NCBI GenBank assembly: GCA_013695855.1
Contig: JACCZR010000197.1
Span: 1-19,789, forward strand
Origin: Thermoleophilaceae bacterium
GTDB lineage: Bacteria; Actinomycetota; Thermoleophilia; Solirubrobacterales; Thermoleophilaceae
Reading direction: 5' to 3'
Length of the DNA stretch: 19,789 nt
In this document: positions 7,832 to 13,589 of the stretch, in pieces
How positions within the stretch are numbered: position 1 is the stretch's first letter
Layout of the letters: every line of letters starts with the position of its first letter
Notes under the pieces: model-generated
What the model was told of the DNA's origin: nothing
Seen by the model: the letters and a program-made list of their open reading frames with translations, nothing else
Database searches by the model: none
Position numbers and translations under genes: made by a program

Positions 7832-8935
7832 ATGGCTGAAGCTCAAGATTTCACCCTGAAGATCCGCCGCTTCGATCCCGAGTCGGGCGAGCAGGCCCAC
7901 TGGCAGGACTTCGGCGTCGAGCTCGACCCCGACCGCTCGGTGCTCGACGGAATCCTCCAGGTCAAGGACCGCGAGGACGCCTCGCTGGCCATCCGCTGCT
8001 CGTGCCGGGCTGCCATCTGCGGTTCGTGCGGCGTGCGCATCAACGGCAAGTCGGCGCTGGCCTGCAACACCCGCCTCTCGGACGCCAAGCAGACCGCCTC
8101 CAACGGGGCGATCACGGTGGAGCCCATGGGCAACATGCCCGTGATCAAGGACCTCATCGTTGACATGGACGCCGTCCACTGGAAGAAGATCCAGCGGGTG
8201 GTGCCGTGGCTGCTGCCCGAGGGCGAGCCGCCCGAGCGCGAGTACATCGTGCCGGCCGAGGCCATGATCGACGTGACGCAGTCGATGGCCTGCATCCAGT
8301 GCGGCGTCTGCGTCAGCGCCTGCCTGTCGCTGGAGGTCGATCCGGAGTTCATCGGGCCGGCGGCGCTGGCCAAGGCCTACCGCTTCGTGGGCGACCCGCG
8401 CGACGACCACACCGAGGAGCGCCTGCGCGACCTCGCCGAGGACCCGCACGGCATCTACGACTGCACCCACTGCTTCGCGTGCATCGAGGTCTGCCCCAAG
8501 GACGTGGCGCCGATGTCGCAGATCATGCGCCTGCGCCGGCGGGCCACGGCGGACTTCGGGATCAAGGACTCCAACAACGGCTACGGCCACGAGAAGGGCT
8601 TCGTGGACATCATCGAGAAGTGGGGCACCTTGCACGAGGCCCAGCTGCTGCCCCGCTCCTTTGGCCAGGGCAGCGCAATCCGCGGCCAGGTCGAGCCCGA
8701 TGCCGTCAAGCAGCTGCTGCGCGACATGCCCACGGCACTTCGCGGGCTGCGCGCGGGGAAGATCACGCCCAAGAAGGCCCTTATGCACCCCAAGCTCCCG
8801 GGCCAGAAGAACGTCCGGCGCATCTTCGAGGAGGTCGAGGGCAAGAAGGAGCGCCTGGAGCTGAACCTCTACATCGTCGGCGATGACGGAGACCAGGCCG
8901 AGGGCGCCCAAGCGGAAGGAAGCGGAGAGTCTTGA
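7832..8935 (+). CDS. sdhB: Succinate dehydrogenase/fumarate reductase iron-sulfur subunit, SdhE-type
   Basis: A 367-residue iron-sulfur subunit linking SdhA to the membrane-side subunit. The plant-type ferredoxin domain carries C58, C63, C66 and C78 (CRAAICGSCGVRINGKSALAC) for [2Fe-2S]. The C-terminal ferredoxin domain has C154-x2-C157-x2-C160-x3-C164 and C211-x2-C214-x2-C217-x3-C221. Ordinary SdhB has no cysteine at the C214 position and holds a [3Fe-4S] centre; here a second [4Fe-4S] is expected, as known from the archaeal SdhE-type enzymes. About 130 residues follow the last cysteine (including KRLELNLYIVG-like end), longer than ordinary SdhB. ATG at 7832 is preceded by AGGAAGG (7812-7818). 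A possible internal promoter, TAGAGT (7793-7798), lies upstream. The stop overlaps the sdhE start. Confidence 0.93.
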   Translation: MAEAQDFTLKIRRFDPESGEQAHWQDFGVELDPDRSVLDGILQVKDREDASLAIRCSCRAAICGSCGVRINGKSALACNTRLSDAKQTASNGAITVEPMGNMPVIKDLIVDMDAVHWKKIQRVVPWLLPEGEPPEREYIVPAEAMIDVTQSMACIQCGVCVSACLSLEVDPEFIGPAALAKAYRFVGDPRDDHTEERLRDLAEDPHGIYDCTHCFACIEVCPKDVAPMSQIMRLRRRATADFGIKDSNNGYGHEKGFVDIIEKWGTLHEAQLLPRSFGQGSAIRGQVEPDAVKQLLRDMPTALRGLRAGKITPKKALMHPKLPGQKNVRRIFEEVEGKKERLELNLYIVGDDGDQAEGAQAEGSGES

Positions 8936-9834
8936 AGCTCGCCTACTGGCCCGGCTGCGTGTCCCGCGGCTTCACCCCTGAGCTGCACGGCTCCATGGAG
9001 CTGGTGGCCCCCAAGCTCGACCTCGAGCTGGTGGAGCTGGACCGCGCGAACTGTTGCGGCGCCGGGGTGATCGCCGAGCACAACCAGGAGCTGGTCGACA
9101 CCCTGAACGCCCGCACGTTCGCGATGGCGCAGGACGTGGAGGGCGCGGCGGGCATGATGAACATCTGCTCGACCTGCCAGGGCGCGCAGTCGGAGTGCCA
9201 GGAGCGCCTGGACGCCGACTCGGCCTACCGCGAGCACATCAACTCGAACCTCGATGCCGAGGGCCTCTCCTACGAGCGCGACGGCGCGTGGTGGAACAAG
9301 AACTTCCTCTGGCTGGTGGTGGAGGAGATCGGCCTCGACACCCTGCGCGAGAAGGTCGTCCGTCCTCTCGAAGGCCTCCGGGTGGCTCCCTTCTACGGCT
9401 GCTACATCGTGCGCCCCACCCGGCGCCTGGGCTTCGACGAGCATCCCGAGCGAAACCGCTACCTGGACATGCTGATCGAGGCCGTCGGCGGCGAGTCGGT
9501 GCACTACGCCGGCTCGCACAAGTGCTGTGGCTTCCCGGTGATCACGATGGCCCGCACCACCTCGCTGCGCCAGGCCGGCCGCCACCTGGCCGACGCCATC
9601 GACGCCGGAGCGGACTGCGTGGTCACTCCGTGCCCCCTCTGCCACCTCAACCTCGACCTGCAGCAACCCGAGGCCGTGAAGTACGTGGAGCGCGACCTCG
9701 GCATGCCCGTCCTGCACCTGCCTCAGATGGTGGGACTGGCGCTGGGCCTCGAGCCCGACGAGCTCGGGATGGACAAGCACGTGGTGAAGACAACCGACGT
9801 GCAGCGCAAGGTCGCCGAGCTGGCGGGGGCGTAA
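8932..9834 (+). CDS. sdhE: SdhE/HdrB-like subunit with two CCG domains
   Basis: A 300-residue protein related to heterodisulfide reductase subunit B, the SdhE (MfrE/TfrB-like) partner in classes of complex II that lack the usual SdhC/SdhD haem anchors. Both CCG domains are intact: C9...C41-C42-G...C79-x2-C82 and C157...C198-C199-G...C234-x2-C237. In HdrB such domains hold unusual non-cubane [4Fe-4S] clusters. No strong membrane helix is seen, so attachment is probably through amphipathic segments, as proposed for SdhE proteins (inference). Start is TTG at 8932 (overlapping TTGA with the sdhB stop; GGAG-rich site just upstream), giving MKLAYWPGCVSRGF, the normal family start. Electron acceptor is presumed to be menaquinone. 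No sdhC/sdhD genes are within the window. Confidence 0.92.
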   Translation: MKLAYWPGCVSRGFTPELHGSMELVAPKLDLELVELDRANCCGAGVIAEHNQELVDTLNARTFAMAQDVEGAAGMMNICSTCQGAQSECQERLDADSAYREHINSNLDAEGLSYERDGAWWNKNFLWLVVEEIGLDTLREKVVRPLEGLRVAPFYGCYIVRPTRRLGFDEHPERNRYLDMLIEAVGGESVHYAGSHKCCGFPVITMARTTSLRQAGRHLADAIDAGADCVVTPCPLCHLNLDLQQPEAVKYVERDLGMPVLHLPQMVGLALGLEPDELGMDKHVVKTTDVQRKVAELAGA

Positions 9835-9835
9835 C

Positions 9836-9855
9836 GCGCCAGCAAGTGATGGCGC
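9836..9855 (+). terminator. Hairpin just after sdhE
   Basis: A perfect 6-bp stem, GCGCCA/TGGCGC, with an 8-base loop begins two bases after the sdhE stop. It lacks a T-run, so it could be a weak or Rho-assisted terminator or an RNA-stabilising hairpin at the end of the sdh transcript. Confidence 0.4.
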
Positions 9856-9946
9856 TCGCGGTCGGGGTGCTCTGCACTCAGGCGGCGCGCTTCGGCCTCT
9901 GCCTCCTCGCGACTCGTCCACCGATTGGTACGGGTAGAAGCCAGGC

Positions 9947-10078
9947 GTGGAAGCCGGCGGGACAACCGACGCGACCGTGTCCAAGCAGGCGGTCAACGTG
10001 GTGGCCATCGTCGACCGCCTGGTCCGAGACCACCCGACCGACGTGGGCGCCGAGGTCCTGCCGGCCGGCTCGGCTTAG
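9947..10078 (+). CDS. Possible small open frame, 43 aa, unknown
   Basis: A GTG-started frame coding for about 43 residues (VEAGGTTDATVSKQAVNVVA, then IVDRLVRDHPTDVGAEVLPA). It has a helix-like middle and no recognisable family. It is the only small frame that fills this gap on the plus strand, with a TAGAAG hexamer six bases before the GTG and its stop overlapping the neighbouring minus-strand gene by four bases. In DNA this GC-rich, a chance open frame of this length is common. Offered as a weak candidate only. Confidence 0.25.
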   Translation: MEAGGTTDATVSKQAVNVVAIVDRLVRDHPTDVGAEVLPAGSA

Positions 10079-10251
10079 GCGAGCACCAGCACCAGCACGA
10101 GCACCAACAGCGCCACCCCCACCCCGAGGGCGGCCACGTCGAGCATCTTGCGGCCGGTCCAGAAGCCCGGATCGGCGCGGTCGGCGGTATAGCGGCCCTC
10201 GGGGGGCTCGCCCACCCAGTCGTCGTCGTCCCAGTCGGGTTGGCGTGCCAT
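10075..10251 (-). CDS. Small predicted membrane protein, acidic N-terminus, C-terminal TM helix
   Basis: A 58-residue protein not assigned to a family. The soluble part MARQPDWDDDDWVGEPPEGRY followed by TADRADPGFWTGRKM is acidic and aromatic. It ends in one clear hydrophobic helix (LDVAALGVGVALLVLVLVLVLA) at the very C-terminus, so a tail-anchored or single-pass topology with the acidic part inside is likely. ATG at 10251 is preferred; an in-frame ATG at 10269 adds six residues (MGYRRR). No strong ribosome site is visible for either. The composition, unlike random translation of GC-rich DNA, and the separation from the neighbouring real genes support it. Function unknown. Confidence 0.5.
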   Translation of the reverse strand: MARQPDWDDDDWVGEPPEGRYTADRADPGFWTGRKMLDVAALGVGVALLVLVLVLVLA

Positions 10252-10335
10252 GCGGCGACGGTAGCCCATGGACTGGCCTGACGCTGGCCGCCGACCGGCT
10301 CCGTCTGCGCTGAGCCGGCCGCCGACCGACCCCAG

Positions 10336-10374
10336 AAACGAGAAAACCGACCAGTGGCTGGTCGGCTCTCGTTT
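10336..10374. repeat. Long inverted repeat (hairpin), possible bidirectional terminator
   Basis: Outer arms AAACGAG (10336-10342) and CTCGTTT (10368-10374) enclose inner arms CCGACCAG (10347-10354) and CTGGTCGG (10358-10365) around a 3-base loop; the mismatch is AAAA opposite CT. Fifteen base pairs in all. Flanking A and T runs are short but symmetrical, fitting a bidirectional terminator. Its role could also be a protein-binding site. Confidence 0.6.
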
Positions 10375-10427
10375 AAGGCGTACCCCATTCCGCCCTTGGG
10401 AAGTTCTTGAAGCTTGCTGATCATTCT

Positions 10428-10445
10428 CCCTGAGAGCAGGGGTTT
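10428..10445 (+). terminator. Terminator-like hairpin with T-rich tail
   Basis: Stem CCCTG/CAGGG (10428-10432, 10437-10441) with an AGAG loop followed by GTTTTCGCTT. This is the most T-rich stem-loop tail in this gap on the plus strand. No known plus-strand gene ends just before it, so the transcript it would stop is not identified. Confidence 0.4.
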
Positions 10446-10482
10446 TCGCTTCCCCTCACCGGAGTGATCTTCGGAGTAGGAG

Positions 10483-10552
10483 AGGGGTGAGCAAAGGGGG
10501 GGTGTGACTCACCCCTCCTCACCACCCCCTCCTCACCCGAACGGCGTAGACT
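10483..10552 (+). promoter_or_regulatory. Operator-like repeats and -10 box before the response regulator
   Basis: A perfect 9-bp inverted repeat AGGGGTGAG (10483-10491) and CTCACCCCT (10508-10516) is followed by more CTCACC direct repeats (around 10519-10538); one further copy lies upstream at 10455-10460. The hexamer TAGACT (10547-10552) lies seven bases before the GTG start at 10560, so the transcript is probably leaderless. The repeats are good candidates for binding of the regulator itself or another factor. Confidence 0.55.
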
Positions 10553-10559
10553 GCCGGCG

Positions 10560-11210
10560 GTGACCACGGCGGTGACCGTCCTCATGGTGAAGTTCGAGGA
10601 TCTGGTGGCCCTGGGCCTGCGCCAGCTGATCTCCGAGGATCCGAACCTGCAGCTGGTCTCGACCGACGTGCAGCTGTCCGAGCTCGACGGGGCGGTCGAG
10701 CGCCTGGACCCTGCGGTGGTGTTGCTGAACTTCGGGTCGCTGGGCAGCCCGGCCCAGGTCTACCAGCTCCACCAGGCCCATCCCTCGACGCGCTTCGTGG
10801 TCTTGGCCAACCGCCTGACCGCCGCTGAGTGCAACCAGATGCTGGGCTTCGGCGCGACCGCCTGCCTCTCCAAGGAGACGCAGGGCCGCGACGTGGTCAA
10901 CGCCATCCACCTGGCCTCACGCGGCATGCACGTGCTGCCGCGCTCGGCTGCCGCTGCGGGCAGCACGAGCCGCCTCGGCCTCGAAGGCTCTGAGCTGCTC
11001 ACCCCCCGGGAGGCCGATGTGCTCGAGCTCCTGCAGGAGGGGGTCACCAACGCCCAGCTCGCCCACTCTCTCTCCATCGGCATCGAGACCGTGCGCACCC
11101 ACGCGCGCAACATCTACCGCAAGCTCGGCATCTCCTCGCGGCGCGACCTGGCCCGGCTGAGCCGCACCGAGGCCGTGGTGGCCGAGGACACGTCCGAACA
11201 GCGCAGCTAG
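10560..11210 (+). CDS. LuxR-family response regulator with degenerate receiver domain
   Basis: A 216-residue DNA-binding regulator. Residues about 5-120 form a CheY-like receiver, keeping the acidic pair E13-D14 and K105 (CLSKE), but the phospho-accepting aspartate is replaced by N57 (VVLLNFGS) and the usual Ser/Thr by A83 (VVLAN). It therefore probably works without Asp phosphorylation. Residues about 147-200 are a LuxR/GerE helix-turn-helix: LTPREADVLELLQEGVTN, then AQLAHSLSIGIETVRTHARN, then IYRKLGISSRRDLARL. No histidine kinase gene is next to it, so it is an orphan. GTG at 10560 follows a TAGACT -10 box by seven bases. The target is unknown; the repeats upstream suggest self-regulation. 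The last 13 codons lie in the first copy of a 44-bp tandem duplication. Confidence 0.9.
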   Translation: MTTAVTVLMVKFEDLVALGLRQLISEDPNLQLVSTDVQLSELDGAVERLDPAVVLLNFGSLGSPAQVYQLHQAHPSTRFVVLANRLTAAECNQMLGFGATACLSKETQGRDVVNAIHLASRGMHVLPRSAAAAGSTSRLGLEGSELLTPREADVLELLQEGVTNAQLAHSLSIGIETVRTHARNIYRKLGISSRRDLARLSRTEAVVAEDTSEQRS

Positions 11211-11259
11211 GCGACGCCGTGGTGGCCGAGGACACGTCCGAACAGCGCAGCTAGGCGAC
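11172..11259. repeat. Exact 2 x 44-bp tandem duplication across convergent gene ends
   Basis: Copy 1 (11172-11215) and copy 2 (11216-11259) are identical, each ending GCTAGGCGAC. Copy 1 encodes the C-terminus and stop of the response regulator; copy 2 carries the stop of asd on the other strand. With one copy removed, the two genes would share the bases CTAG as overlapping stop codons, so the duplication moved them apart without damaging either protein. Confidence 0.97.
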
Positions 11260-12282
11260 GGCCGAGCGGACGCCGAGGAGGCCGCGCTCGACGAGCAGCT
11301 CGGCCAGCTGCACGGCGTTGAGGGCCGCGCCCTTGCGCAGGTTGTCGCCAACCACCCAGAGGTTCAGGCAGTGCTCGTGGGAGGGATCGCGACGGATGCG
11401 GCCCACCAGCACCTCGTCGCGTCCCGCCGCATCCACGGCGAGCGGGTAGAGGCCGTCTGCGGGGGCGTCGACGACCACTACTCCCGGCGCCGAGGCCAGC
11501 AGGGCGCGGCACTCGTCGGGGGAGAGCGGGTCGCGGGTCTGCACGTTGATCGACTCCGAGTGGCCGGTGTAGACGGGCACGCGCGCGCAGGTGGCGGACA
11601 CTCCGAGGTCCGGTTCCCCGAGGATCTTCCGCGTCTCCGCCATCATCTTGCGCTCCTCGGTGGAGTAGTCGTCGCCGTCCTTGAAGGTCTCGACCTGCGG
11701 CAGCACGTTGAAGGCGATCTGGTGGGGGTAGACCGAGGGAACGGGCAGCTCCTGGGCGTCGACCACCGCCGCCGCCTGACGGTGCAGCTCCTCCATCGCT
11801 CGCTGGCCGGTGCCGGAGACCGACTGATAGGTGGAGACCACCAGCCGCTGGATGCCCACCGCGTCGAGGATGGGCTTCAGCGCGACGACCATCTGCATGG
11901 TGGAGCAGTTGGGGTTGGCCACGATCCCGCGGTGGCCCTCGAGGGCGTCGGGGTTGACCTCGGCCACAACCAGGGGCACGTCCTCCTCCATGCGCCAGAA
12001 CGAGGAGTTGTCCACCACCACGGCCCCGGCCTCGGCGAAGCGCGGCCCCCACTCCTCGCTGACGCCCGACCCGGCGGAGAACAGCGCGAGGTCGAAGCCG
12101 CGGATCGACTCGTCGGACAGAGCCTGCGCCGTCAGCGTCTGCTCACCCCAGTCGATCGTCCGGCCTGCCGAGCGCTCGGAGGCGAACGGCACCACCTCAT
12201 CCGCGGCGAACGAGCGCTCGTTCATCACGCCGAGGATCGTCGAGCCCACCGCGCCCGTTGCGCCCACCACGGCTGCCCTCAC
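11251..12282 (-). CDS. asd: Aspartate-semialdehyde dehydrogenase
   Basis: 343 residues; reduces aspartyl phosphate to aspartate semialdehyde with NADPH, the branch point to lysine/diaminopimelate, threonine and methionine. N-terminal NADP fold MRAAVVGATGAVGSTILGVM; the nucleophile is C126 in NPNCSTMQM, and the substrate-binding R234 and catalytic H241 lie in ARVPVYTGHSESIN. The late helix LNLWVVGDNLRKGAALNAVQ is the usual C-terminal signature. Length is typical. GTG at 12282 is within the stop region of lysC (4-bp overlap), so the two are translated together; no gap for a separate promoter. Ends tail-to-tail with the response regulator at the 44-bp duplication. Confidence 0.97.
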   Translation of the reverse strand: MRAAVVGATGAVGSTILGVMNERSFAADEVVPFASERSAGRTIDWGEQTLTAQALSDESIRGFDLALFSAGSGVSEEWGPRFAEAGAVVVDNSSFWRMEEDVPLVVAEVNPDALEGHRGIVANPNCSTMQMVVALKPILDAVGIQRLVVSTYQSVSGTGQRAMEELHRQAAAVVDAQELPVPSVYPHQIAFNVLPQVETFKDGDDYSTEERKMMAETRKILGEPDLGVSATCARVPVYTGHSESINVQTRDPLSPDECRALLASAPGVVVVDAPADGLYPLAVDAAGRDEVLVGRIRRDPSHEHCLNLWVVGDNLRKGAALNAVQLAELLVERGLLGVRSAVA

Positions 12283-13562
12283 GTGACCACCGGCCGGTGG
12301 ACGCCGGTCACGTCCTCGTGGTGCACCGCGTTGTCGCCCAGCTCGAAGGCGGAGTGCAGCTCGCGCACCGCGGTCTCCACGTGCTCCTCACGCACCACGC
12401 ACGAGATCTTGATCGGCGAGGTGGAGATCATCTCGATGTTCACGCCGGCGTCGCCGAGCGTGGTCAAGGCCTTGGCGGCCACGCCCGGGTGGCTGCGCAT
12501 GCCCGCACCCACGAGCGAGACCTTGCCCATCTGCTCGTCGGTCTGCACACCGGCGAAGCCGAGCTCTCCCTGGAGCTTCGCGAGGGCCTCGCGCGCATTG
12601 GCCAGGTCGTCCCGCGGGACCGTCACGGACATGTCCGCCTGCCGTCCCTCGGTCACGGGTTCGTTCTGGATGATCATGTCCACGTTCACGCCGGCGTCGG
12701 CCAGCGCGCTGAGCACGCGGCCCGCGATGCCCGGGCGGTCGGGCAGTCCCAGCAGGGTCACCCGCGCCTCGGCGGTCGAGTGGGTGACGGCGGTGATGAG
12801 CGGTCGTTCCATCGTGCGAGCCTCGTCCTCGACCACCGTACCTGGCCTGTCGTCGAAGCTGGAACGGCAATGGATGCTCACACCGTGGTTGCGGGCGTAC
12901 TCCACCGCGCGCAGCTGGAGCACGCGGGCGCCCGAGGCCGACATCTCGAGCATCTCCTCGAAGGTGACCACCGGCAGCTTGCGGGCGCCGGGCACGATGC
13001 GCGGGTCGGCGCTGAACACCCCCGAGACGTCGGTGTAGATCTCGCACACATCGGCGGCGAGGGCTGCCGCCAGGGCCACGGCGGTCGTGTCCGATCCGCC
13101 ACGGCCGAGCGTGGTCACGTCGGAGGAGACCGACACCCCCTGGAAACCGGCCACCAGCACGATCTTGCCCTCGTCGAGCCCCGTCCTGATCCGGTCCGCT
13201 CTCACGTCGAGGATCCGTGCCCGCGTGTGCGAGGTGTCGGTCACGATGCCGGCCTGGGAGCCGGTGAGCGAGATGGCCTCGTGGCCGAGGTCTGTGATCA
13301 CCATGGCCGCCAGCGCGCACGACTCCCGCTCGCCGATGGAGAGAAGCATGTCCATCTCACGCGGGTTCGGGCGCGGAGAGACCTCGTAGGCCTTGGCGAC
13401 GAGCTCGTCGGTGGTCCTGCCGCGCGCCGAGAGGACGGCCACCACGCGCGTGCCGGTCTCGGCCAGCGCGACGATGCGCTTGGCCGCACGGGTGAGCCGC
13501 TCGGCGTCGGCCACCGAGGTGCCGCCGAACTTCATCACCACTGTCTGGGCGGCGTCGGGCAC
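12279..13562 (-). CDS. lysC: Aspartate kinase
   Basis: 427 residues; phosphorylates aspartate, the first step of the aspartate amino-acid pathway. Kinase domain: KFGGTSVADAERL (11-23), with later GFQGV (139-143) and TLGRGGSDTTAVALAAAL (151-168), then the TDVSGVFSADPR loop (177-188). Two ACT regulatory domains follow (about 264-335 and 345-412), e.g. LLGLPDRPGIAGRVLSALAD and VSLVGAGMRSHPGVAAKALT, consistent with allosteric control by lysine and/or threonine. The frame is open far upstream, but homology begins at AQTVVMKFGG, so GTG at 13562 is chosen; GTG 13541/13538 and ATG 13535 are alternatives. A possible -10 TATCTT (13576-13571) lies eight bases before this GTG, implying a leaderless mRNA. 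Operon with asd. Confidence 0.95.
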   Translation of the reverse strand: MPDAAQTVVMKFGGTSVADAERLTRAAKRIVALAETGTRVVAVLSARGRTTDELVAKAYEVSPRPNPREMDMLLSIGERESCALAAMVITDLGHEAISLTGSQAGIVTDTSHTRARILDVRADRIRTGLDEGKIVLVAGFQGVSVSSDVTTLGRGGSDTTAVALAAALAADVCEIYTDVSGVFSADPRIVPGARKLPVVTFEEMLEMSASGARVLQLRAVEYARNHGVSIHCRSSFDDRPGTVVEDEARTMERPLITAVTHSTAEARVTLLGLPDRPGIAGRVLSALADAGVNVDMIIQNEPVTEGRQADMSVTVPRDDLANAREALAKLQGELGFAGVQTDEQMGKVSLVGAGMRSHPGVAAKALTTLGDAGVNIEMISTSPIKISCVVREEHVETAVRELHSAFELGDNAVHHEDVTGVHRPVVT

Positions 13563-13570
13563 GGCTTGGA

Positions 13571-13580
13571 AAGATAGCCT
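13571..13580. promoter_or_regulatory. Overlapping divergent -10 boxes between lysC and the GH3 gene
   Basis: Within AAGATAGCCT the plus strand reads TAGCCT nine bases before the GH3 GTG, and the minus strand reads TATCTT eight bases before the lysC GTG. Only 27 bp separate the two start codons, so both promoters must be here and transcripts are probably leaderless. No good -35 boxes were found. Confidence 0.4.
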
Positions 13581-13589
13581 CGGGTAGCG

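Noticed and set aside
7808..8911. 367-residue minus-strand frame opposite sdhB
   Set aside because: Mirror of sdhB; the plus strand has intact cysteine motifs and a ribosome site.
9835..10560. sdhC/sdhD-like anchor genes after sdhE
   Set aside because: Only one small protein with a single predicted helix is present, on the opposite strand, without haem-binding histidines.
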